Positions 57,752 through 64,000 of a stretch of 64,000 nt of DNA are shown here, in pieces. Below the pieces are notes generated by a model. The model was not told the origin of the DNA. It did no database searches and saw nothing but the letters and a program-made list of their open reading frames with translations. The translations under genes were made by a program, and so were the position numbers. The stretch's first letter is position 1. The number at the start of each line of letters is the position of its first letter. The stretch is from Streptomyces sp. NBC_01288 (GTDB lineage: Bacteria > Actinomycetota > Actinomycetes > Streptomycetales > Streptomycetaceae): positions 5,455,001 through 5,519,000 of the forward strand of contig NZ_CP108427.1 in the NCBI RefSeq assembly GCF_035982055.1. Reading direction: 5' to 3'.

Positions 57752-59119
57752 ATGGTGAAGGAACGCGCGCGCATTCTCGTTGTCGGTGGCGGCTACGTCG
57801 GGATGTACACAGCCCTGCGCCTTCAGAAGAAGTTGAAACGTGAAATCAAGCGCGGGCAGGTCGAGATCACCGTCGTCAGTCCCGACCCTTACATGACGTA
57901 TCAGCCGTTTCTCCCCGAGGCCGCCGCCGGTTCGATCTCCCCCCGCCACGTCGTCGTCCCGCTGCGCCGCGTCCTCGGCCGCTGCCGGGTCGTCATCGGC
58001 GAGGCCACCGCCATCGACCACGGCAAGCGCACCGCGACCCTCAGCACCCTCGCCACCGAGGAAGAGGGCACGGGCGCCGAGGAGTTGGCGTACGACGAAC
58101 TCGTCCTGGCCCCCGGCTCGATCTCGCGCACCCTCCCCATCCCCGGTCTCGCCGAGCACGGCGTCGGCTTCAAGACCGTCGAGGAGGCCATCGGCCTGCG
58201 CAACCACGTCATCGAGCAGATGGACATCGCCTCCTCCACCCGCGACCCCGCGATCCGCGACGCGGCGCTGACCTTCGTCTTCGTAGGAGGCGGTTACGCC
58301 GGCGTCGAGGCGCTCGGCGAGCTGGAGGACATGGCCCGCTACGCCGTGCGCTACTACCACAACGTCGACGCCGACGACCTGAAGTGGATCCTCGTGGAGG
58401 CCTCGAACCGCATCCTCCCCGAGGTCGGCGAGGAGATGGGCACCTACACGATCACCCAGCTGCGCCGCCGCAACATCCAGGTCCTCCTGGAGACCCGCCT
58501 CGAATCCTGCGTCGACCGCGTCGCCGTCCTCAGCGACGGCCAGCGCTTCCCGACCCGCACCCTCGTGTGGACGGCCGGCGTGAAACCCCACCCGGTGCTC
58601 GCCGCCACCGACCTCCCGCTCAACAACCACGGCCGCCTCAAGTGCACCGCCCAGCTGACGATCGAGGGCGCCACGCACGCGTGGGCAGCGGGAGACGCGG
58701 CCGCCGTCCCCGACGTCACCGCCTCCGAACCCGGCACCACCACCGCCCCCAACGCCCAACACGCCGTACGCCAGGCCAAGATCCTCGGCGACAACATCGC
58801 GCACTCCCTGCGTGACGAGCCCCTGGAGACGTACGCCCACAAGTACGTCGGCTCGGTCGCCTCCCTGGGACTGCACAAAGGTGTCGCGCAGGTCTACGGA
58901 CGGAAGCTGAAGGGCTACCCTGCCTGGTTCATGCACCGCGTCTACCACCTGAGCAGGGTGCCCACCTTCAACCGCAAGGCCCGTGTGCTCGCCGAATGGA
59001 CCCTGGCGGGGCTCTTCAAAAGGGAGATCGTCTCCCTCGGTTCACTCGAACATCCCCGAGCGGAGTTCGAACTCGCGGCCGGTGGAAGGCCTCCACACGA
59101 CCCGAAGGGGTCGAACTGA
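57752..59119 (+). CDS. ndh: Type II NADH dehydrogenase (NDH-2)
   Basis: A 455-residue FAD protein of NDH-2 type. The FAD-binding Gly-Gly-Gly-Tyr-Val-Gly is near residue 11, the NADH-binding Gly-Gly-Gly-Tyr-Ala-Gly-Val-Glu near 176, and the Ala-Ala-Gly-Asp-Ala-Ala-Ala segment near 315. It passes electrons from NADH to menaquinone without pumping protons, at the inner face of the membrane, bound by C-terminal hydrophobic/basic residues. ATG 57752 has a poor ribosome site; GTG 57740 is a possible alternative. Confidence 0.93.
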   Translation: MVKERARILVVGGGYVGMYTALRLQKKLKREIKRGQVEITVVSPDPYMTYQPFLPEAAAGSISPRHVVVPLRRVLGRCRVVIGEATAIDHGKRTATLSTLATEEEGTGAEELAYDELVLAPGSISRTLPIPGLAEHGVGFKTVEEAIGLRNHVIEQMDIASSTRDPAIRDAALTFVFVGGGYAGVEALGELEDMARYAVRYYHNVDADDLKWILVEASNRILPEVGEEMGTYTITQLRRRNIQVLLETRLESCVDRVAVLSDGQRFPTRTLVWTAGVKPHPVLAATDLPLNNHGRLKCTAQLTIEGATHAWAAGDAAAVPDVTASEPGTTTAPNAQHAVRQAKILGDNIAHSLRDEPLETYAHKYVGSVASLGLHKGVAQVYGRKLKGYPAWFMHRVYHLSRVPTFNRKARVLAEWTLAGLFKREIVSLGSLEHPRAEFELAAGGRPPHDPKGSN

Positions 59120-59333
59120 CCGGACCGAGGAACTCCACCGGCCGCCGAGGCGTCTGACGAATGTCGCCCCGGTCGGTCACACTGCCAGACTGGTCCACGA
59201 CTTCGGGCGGGCCCGCGCCCGCCCTTCTCACCCAAGAGGCTTTCCCCACTGTGCTGCATCCCCCGGGGGCCAACCCCCGGACCCCCGGCAGGGTCCGGAG
59301 CGGGCCGACAACACCTACACGAGGCAAGGATTC

Positions 59334-60992
59334 GTGAACTTCACGCGCTGGAGCGCCCGGCTCCCCGGAACGCAGCGCCGCGCCGCAGCGCGGACCGACC
59401 ACACGGTCACCCCGGACCGGCGAGGAGAAGGCTCCGTGCCCGCGGCCCGCGCCGAGCAGCTCACCGACGAGCCGCCACCGGTCCCCGCCGTCGAGGACCT
59501 GCCCGTCCGCGAGGTCCTCGACCGCGTCCCGGCCCTCGTCGCCCTGGTACACGGCCCCGACCAGCGCATCGCGTACGTCAACGACGCCTACGCAGCGGCC
59601 TTCGGCACCCGCCCCCTGGGCGCACCGGCCCGCGAGGCTCTCCCCGAGTTCGACGAACTGGGCCTGCTCCCGCTCCTGGACCAGGTCCTGCGCAGCGGCA
59701 AGCCCCGCACCCTCAAGTCCCGCAAGGCGCCCGGCGGCCGCTCGTACACGTTCACGTGCACCCCGGTCGCCGTGAGCGCCGACAGCGCGGAGGGCGGCGT
59801 CCTGATCTTCGCCACCGACGTCACCGACCACGCCGAGGCCGCCGAACGCCTCCGCGCGAGCGAACGCCGCCAGCGCGAGACAGCCGTGACGCTCCAGCGC
59901 TCCCTGCTCCCCCAGGAACTCGAAGAACCCGACGACCTGCGCATCGCCGCCACCTACCAGCCCGGCGGCACCGAGGCGGCGGTCGGCGGCGACTGGTACG
60001 ACGTGATCACCCTCGGCGGCGGCCGCACCGCCCTGGTCATCGGCGACGTCATGGGCCGAGGCGTCCGGGCGGCGGCGGTCATGGGCCAACTCCGCACGGC
60101 GGTAAGGGCGTACGCCCGCCTCGACCTGCCCCCGCACGAGGTCCTCCAGCTCCTGGACGGCCTCGCCACGGAGATCGACGCGAACCAGATCGCCACCTGC
60201 GTGTACGCCATCTTCGACCCGAACGAGGGCCGCCTGGTCTACGCCTCGGCCGGCCACCTCCCGATCCTCGTCCGCGACGAGACGGGCGCGGTCCAGCGCG
60301 CCGACGAACCCACCGGCCCCCCACTCGGCACCGGCGGCTGGATCCACTCCTCGGGCTCGATCCCCCTCAGCCCCGGTTCTACGGCGGTTCTCTACACGGA
60401 CGGCCTGGTGGAGCGCCGGGACGAGGACCTCGACGAGGGAATCGCCTCCCTGGAGCGCGCCCTGGCCGGCGCCACCGGCACCCCTCAGGTCGTCTGCGAC
60501 CGCCTGGTCCGCGCCCTCGGCGTCACCGCGGACCACGACGACGACGTCGCGGTCCTGGTCATCCAGCACCCGGCCCGCACCGGCCCGGCCGGCGACCTCT
60601 TCCGCAACGCGGCCCTGGAGTTGCTCGGCGGAGTGGAAGCGGCCCCACGCGCGCGTGCGTTCGCCTCCGGAGTCCTCACCAGCTGGCGCTTCCCCACCGA
60701 ACTCCACGACCTGGGCGTCCTGGCCGCAAGCGAGCTGGTCGCCAACAGCCTCCAGCACGGCACCCCGCCCATGCGCCTGCGCCTGCGCCGCACGGACCGC
60801 CGCCTCATCGTCGAGGTCACGGACGGCGACGACCACCTGCCCCGCCGCCGCCGCGCGGAACCGGCCGACGAGTCGGGCCGAGGCATCGCGATCGTGGCGA
60901 CCATCGCCTCGAACTGGGGCTCCCGCCGCACCCCAGGCGGAGGCAAGGCCGTCTGGTGCGAGTTCGTACTCCCCAAGACACCCCCGGCCTGA
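59334..60992 (+). CDS. PAS-SpoIIE phosphatase-HATPase sensor regulator
   Basis: A 552-residue protein with three parts: a PAS sensor at about residues 60-160, a SpoIIE PP2C phosphatase at about 200-405 (Val-Gly-Gly-Asp-Trp-Tyr-Asp, Gly-Asp-Val-Met-Gly-Arg-Gly, Asp-Asp-Asp-Val-Ala-Val) and an RsbW-like HATPase in the last 120 residues. Proteins of this architecture dephosphorylate an anti-sigma antagonist and may also act as its kinase in Streptomyces stress networks. GTG 59334 follows AGGCAAGGA. The gene ends 1 bp from the convergent MFS stop. Confidence 0.9.
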   Translation: MNFTRWSARLPGTQRRAAARTDHTVTPDRRGEGSVPAARAEQLTDEPPPVPAVEDLPVREVLDRVPALVALVHGPDQRIAYVNDAYAAAFGTRPLGAPAREALPEFDELGLLPLLDQVLRSGKPRTLKSRKAPGGRSYTFTCTPVAVSADSAEGGVLIFATDVTDHAEAAERLRASERRQRETAVTLQRSLLPQELEEPDDLRIAATYQPGGTEAAVGGDWYDVITLGGGRTALVIGDVMGRGVRAAAVMGQLRTAVRAYARLDLPPHEVLQLLDGLATEIDANQIATCVYAIFDPNEGRLVYASAGHLPILVRDETGAVQRADEPTGPPLGTGGWIHSSGSIPLSPGSTAVLYTDGLVERRDEDLDEGIASLERALAGATGTPQVVCDRLVRALGVTADHDDDVAVLVIQHPARTGPAGDLFRNAALELLGGVEAAPRARAFASGVLTSWRFPTELHDLGVLAASELVANSLQHGTPPMRLRLRRTDRRLIVEVTDGDDHLPRRRRAEPADESGRGIAIVATIASNWGSRRTPGGGKAVWCEFVLPKTPPA

Positions 60993-60993
60993 C

Positions 60994-62310
60994 CTACGCC
61001 TCGACCCCTACGGGCTCCACACTCCCGCGAGCGACGACCAGACTCCCCTTCGCCCGCCAAGGCTGATCCTGTACGGCGGTCAACTGCCGCCCCAGCTTCA
61101 CGGCGAGCAGGCTGATCCCCAGCGAGAACAAGAAGAACGTCACGACATACGGCCCCGGCAGCGAAGCCCCCAACGGCCCGCCCACCGCGGGCCCGACGGC
61201 CAGCGCGAGCTGCTTGACGAGGGCGAAGGCCGAGTTGTACTGCCCGGCCATCCCCTCCGGCGCCAGATCGGCCACCAGCGGAGCGACGGTCGGCGACAAC
61301 ATCGCCTCCCCCAGCCCGAACAGCGCGTACGTCGACACAAAGGCCGCCGTAGCCATCTCCTGACTCCCGTGCCCGAGCCCCGCGAACCCGGCCGTGACCC
61401 ACGCCAGCGCCCAGATCATCCCTACGGCCGCGATCACGCGCGAGCGCCGACGCCGCTCGACGAACTTCAGCACCGCGAACTGCGCGACGACGATCATCGC
61501 GGTGTTGGCGGCCAGCGCCGTACCGAGCGCGGACGTCGAGATACCGGCGGCCTCGATCCCGTACGCACTCAACCCCGACTCGAACTGCCCGTAGCAGGCG
61601 AAGAACAGCACGAAGCCGAGCACGCTCAGCTGCACCATGGCTCGGTTGCCCAGCAACTGCTTCCAGGCCCCCTTGGCGGACGACCGCGCGGGAGCGTCAC
61701 CGATGACCGGCGAATGCGGCATCCGCACGGTCGCCATCACCCCGGCGAGCACCAGGAACATCGCCGACTCGATCCCGAAGAGCAGCGTGAACGAGGCCGC
61801 GCTGGTCGTGTCGACCAGATGACCCCCGATGAGCCCGCCGACACCGAGCCCGAGATTCTGCAGAAAGAACTGCATCGCAAAGGCACGCGAGCGCGTGTCC
61901 GCCGTAGAACAGTCCACGATCATCGTGGCGAGCGCCGGCTGCATCACGGCCTGCCCGGCCCCGAGCGCGGCAGCCGACAGCAACACAGCGGTCGCGGTCC
62001 CCGCCAGCCCCAGACTCATCGACCCTACGGCGGCCAGAACCAGGGCGACGAGGAGAACCGGTCGGGGACCGCGCCGGACGATGGCCCGCCCGGCGAACGG
62101 CAGCACGATCAACGCGGCCACGGCGAAGACGGCGAGTACGAGACCCGCCGTCATGGCCCCCAGTCCCCGCACCTGCGCCACATAGACGTACAGGTAGGGG
62201 ACCGTGAAGCCGAGCCCGAACGCGCTGAGTGCGTTACCCACGTGGATCCGGCGCATCGCTGCGCCCATCGCCCTGGTCACGGTCACCTCAATCAGGTAGT
62301 TGGTCGCCAT
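60994..62310 (-). CDS. MFS drug/metabolite efflux transporter
   Basis: A 438-residue major facilitator with 12 hydrophobic segments and a motif A-like Gly-Arg-Ala-Ile-Val-Arg-Arg-Gly-Pro-Arg between TM2 and TM3. It is likely a proton antiporter. The ATG at 62310 directly touches a 7+4+7 palindrome; GTG at 62280 with GAGG 5 nt upstream is an alternative start. It is divergent from a MarR regulator, the usual arrangement for inducible export. Confidence 0.9.
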   Translation of the reverse strand: MATNYLIEVTVTRAMGAAMRRIHVGNALSAFGLGFTVPYLYVYVAQVRGLGAMTAGLVLAVFAVAALIVLPFAGRAIVRRGPRPVLLVALVLAAVGSMSLGLAGTATAVLLSAAALGAGQAVMQPALATMIVDCSTADTRSRAFAMQFFLQNLGLGVGGLIGGHLVDTTSAASFTLLFGIESAMFLVLAGVMATVRMPHSPVIGDAPARSSAKGAWKQLLGNRAMVQLSVLGFVLFFACYGQFESGLSAYGIEAAGISTSALGTALAANTAMIVVAQFAVLKFVERRRRSRVIAAVGMIWALAWVTAGFAGLGHGSQEMATAAFVSTYALFGLGEAMLSPTVAPLVADLAPEGMAGQYNSAFALVKQLALAVGPAVGGPLGASLPGPYVVTFFLFSLGISLLAVKLGRQLTAVQDQPWRAKGSLVVARGSVEPVGVEA

Positions 62311-62328
62311 CGGTACTTCTTAGTACCG
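62311..62328. promoter_or_regulatory. MarR operator candidate between MFS and marR
   Basis: CGGTACT-TCTT-AGTACCG is a perfect 7-bp inverted repeat adjoining the MFS start codon, in the 89-bp divergent gap. A second small palindrome CGAAG-A-CTTCG follows at 62327-62337. Confidence 0.7.
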
Positions 62329-62363
62329 AAGACTTCGAAGCTAAACAGTACATCTAGAAGGAC

Positions 62364-62392
62364 TTCAACGCCAAGCGACCCCGTGCGATACT
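62364..62392 (+). promoter_or_regulatory. Leaderless promoter of the MarR gene
   Basis: TTCAAC (62364-62369), 17-nt spacer, GATACT (62387-62392). The ATG lies 8 nt after the -10 box, so transcription probably starts at or just before the ATG. The gene lacks a ribosome site. Confidence 0.6.
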
Positions 62393-62399
62393 GACGCCC

Positions 62400-62930
62400 A
62401 TGGGCGAACCGACACTCGACGAGCAGATCGCCGCCTACCAGCGCGAGTTCAAGGACCTCGACCCCCAGGTCGAAAAGATCGTCTCGGCCCTGGGCCGCCT
62501 GAACCGCCGCATGAACGTCGCCTACGGCCGCCAGACCGCGAACCTCGGCATGAGCAGCGCCGAGTGGGAGGTCCTCAAGGCGCTCGTCCTCGCCGGCGCC
62601 CCCTATCGGATGGGCCCGAGCGACCTCGCCAAGCGCCTCGGCCTCACGCCGGCCGCGATGACCCACAGGATCGACCGCATGGTCGCCGAGGGCCTGGTCA
62701 CCAGAGAGCGGGACGAGTCCAACCGCGTCCGCGTGATCGTGGAGCTGACGCCCGAGGGTCGCGGCAAGTGGCTGGAGGCGATGCGCATGGCGACGGTCTT
62801 CGAGGAGGACCTCCTCCAGGACCTCTCCCCGGTGGAGCGCACAGTCCTCGGCGAGGTCCTGACCCGCCTGCTGCGCAGGGTGGAGCACGCCCAGCCGGAC
62901 GCCGGCGGCCGGCTCAGCGACCTCGAATAA
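62400..62930 (+). CDS. MarR-family regulator (autoregulator of MFS pump)
   Basis: A 176-residue MarR protein. The winged helix contains Gly-Pro-Ser-Asp-Leu-Ala-Lys-Arg-Leu-Gly-Leu-Thr-Pro-Ala-Ala-Met-Thr-His-Arg-Ile-Asp-Arg-Met and the wing Arg-Asp-Glu-Ser-Asn-Arg-Val-Arg-Val-Ile. It is divergent from the MFS gene with the CGGTACT palindrome between them. Likely represses export until a ligand binds. It is the last protein gene before the rRNA operon. Confidence 0.92.
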   Translation: MGEPTLDEQIAAYQREFKDLDPQVEKIVSALGRLNRRMNVAYGRQTANLGMSSAEWEVLKALVLAGAPYRMGPSDLAKRLGLTPAAMTHRIDRMVAEGLVTRERDESNRVRVIVELTPEGRGKWLEAMRMATVFEEDLLQDLSPVERTVLGEVLTRLLRRVEHAQPDAGGRLSDLE

Positions 62931-62950
62931 AAGATCTTGACAGAGGGTGC

Positions 62951-62979
62951 TTGACAGTCCCCTGCTCGATCCGTAAAGT
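62951..62979 (+). promoter_or_regulatory. rRNA operon promoter, first
   Basis: TTGACA (62951-62956), 17-nt spacer, TAAAGT (62974-62979), close to sigma-HrdB consensus. A second TTGACA lies just upstream at 62937. The region 62931-63596 (about 670 bp) is the rRNA leader and holds no gene. Confidence 0.85.
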
Positions 62980-63243
62980 TCTTCGGGTTGCCGCCGAGCC
63001 GTAACGGTTCTCCGGCAGCACCTCCGCCGCGACAGCGGCAACCCAAACCAACCGCACGATCTCCCAACGGGATTGATTTCGGCGTGCCCGAATTCAATTC
63101 GATTTGGGCTCGGCTGTTGTTCGATCAGGTCACTGGGCCTCGATTGGAACTCCGCCGGGGGAATCGGCTAAGGTTTGAGACGTCGGAACGGCCCAACGGC
63201 CGGGAAGGCAGCCCACTCTGACTGGGAATCAGGCCCGAAAGGA

Positions 63244-63259
63244 TCTGGTAGAGTCGGAA
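63244..63259 (+). promoter_or_regulatory. rRNA leader promoter-like unit with TAGAGT
   Basis: TCTGGTAGAGTCGGAA, nearly identical to the unit at 63326-63341, with a TAGAGT -10-type box and no clear -35. Streptomyces rRNA operons commonly have several stacked promoters of this form. Confidence 0.6.
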
Positions 63260-63325
63260 CCGCCGGAAAGGGAAACGCGGAAGCGGAAACCTGGAAAGCA
63301 CCGAGGAAATCGGAACCGGAAACGG

Positions 63326-63341
63326 TCTGATAGAGTCGGAA
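63326..63341 (+). promoter_or_regulatory. rRNA leader promoter-like unit, second copy
   Basis: TCTGATAGAGTCGGAA differs by one base from the copy at 63244 and lies 82 bp downstream. GGAAACGC-like sequence follows both. Confidence 0.6.
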
Positions 63342-63404
63342 ACGCAAGACCGAAGGGAAAAGCACGGAGGAAAGCCCGAGAGGGTGAGTACAAAGGAAGC
63401 GTCC

Positions 63405-63430
63405 GTTCCTTGAGAACTCAACAGCGTGCC
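63405..63430 (+). promoter_or_regulatory. rRNA leader antitermination-like element
   Basis: TTGAGAACTCAACAGCGTGC, the conserved leader element found before 16S rRNA in actinomycetes, related to boxA of the antitermination system. Assignment is by resemblance only. Confidence 0.5.
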
Positions 63431-63597
63431 AAAAATCAACGCCAGATATGTTGATACCCCGTCTCCAGCTCATCATCACGATGGTTGGGGCGAGGTTCCT
63501 TTGAAGAAAACATACAGCGAGGACGCTGTGAACGGTCGGGCTTATTCCGCCTGACTGTTCCGCTCTCGTGTATGTGATCCCGATTACGGGAAAACAT

Positions 63598-64000
<403 letters not shown>

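Noticed and set aside
62931..63597. Open frames in the rRNA leader and 16S
   Set aside because: They overlap conserved promoter, leader and rRNA sequence and have no ribosome sites or family likeness.

Overview
The window is chromosomal DNA of a Streptomyces-type actinomycete. The evidence is very high GC with strong third-position bias, many GTG/TTG starts, a 68-residue BldC, a valine dehydrogenase, SARP and NsdA-type regulators, and a 16S rRNA 5' end of Streptomyces type. From memory, the gene order from purM/DUF3073/vdh/bldC to the ndh/SpoIIE-phosphatase/MFS/MarR group before an rRNA operon resembles the S. coelicolor core around SCO4087-SCO4122. I could not check this by alignment.

Layout. 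1-4.4 kb: purM end, DUF3073, vdh, a conserved hypothetical, bldC, DUF6274. 4.5-9.5 kb: HrpA helicase between two identical tRNA-Asp genes, the second in a Glu-Asp-Phe cluster. 9.7-20 kb: membrane metallophosphoesterase, small zincin, lipoprotein, DEAD-box helicase with an Arg/Gly/Asp repeat tail, secreted FG-GAP protein, amino-acid permease. 20.3-22.4 kb: tRNA-Lys followed by an accessory patch (GntR-like regulator, frameshifted DUF6415 gene, orphan small ORFs). 22.6-29.7 kb: two large secreted repeat proteins, NUDIX, FMN reductase, LRR protein. 29.8-35 kb: Tat carboxylesterase, SGNH hydrolase, MMPL exporter. 35.1-37.6 kb: GTP cyclohydrolase II, MarR regulator and a reversed-order RibD-like fusion sharing three copies of an operator-like palindrome. 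37.8-44.2 kb: alginate-lyase-like lipoprotein, initiator tRNA, membrane SpoIIE phosphatase, a c-di-AMP riboswitch ahead of an M23 peptidase, aldo/keto reductase, PrsW protease. 44.2-56.1 kb: trmB, lhgO, an NsdA-like regulator, an asparagine-synthase-like protein without its nucleophile, a SARP, and an ECF sigma factor fused to a zinc-finger anti-sigma segment, membrane helices and an NPCBM-like domain. 56.6-64 kb: TetR, type II NADH dehydrogenase, PAS/SpoIIE/HATPase protein, MFS/MarR divergent pair, rRNA leader and 16S start.

Most of the window is core genome. The most promising uncharacterised unit is the MarR/GCH-II/RibD-like locus at 35.1-37.6 kb: the 16-bp sites lie before both ribA and marR and in the marR/ribD-like divergent promoter, so one regulator probably controls a GTP-to-pyrimidine branch. 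Two families of short dispersed repeats occur, four copies of one just downstream of stop codons and two of another, one of which has become the C-terminus of a small membrane protein. No CRISPR array, insertion sequence, integrase or prophage module was seen.
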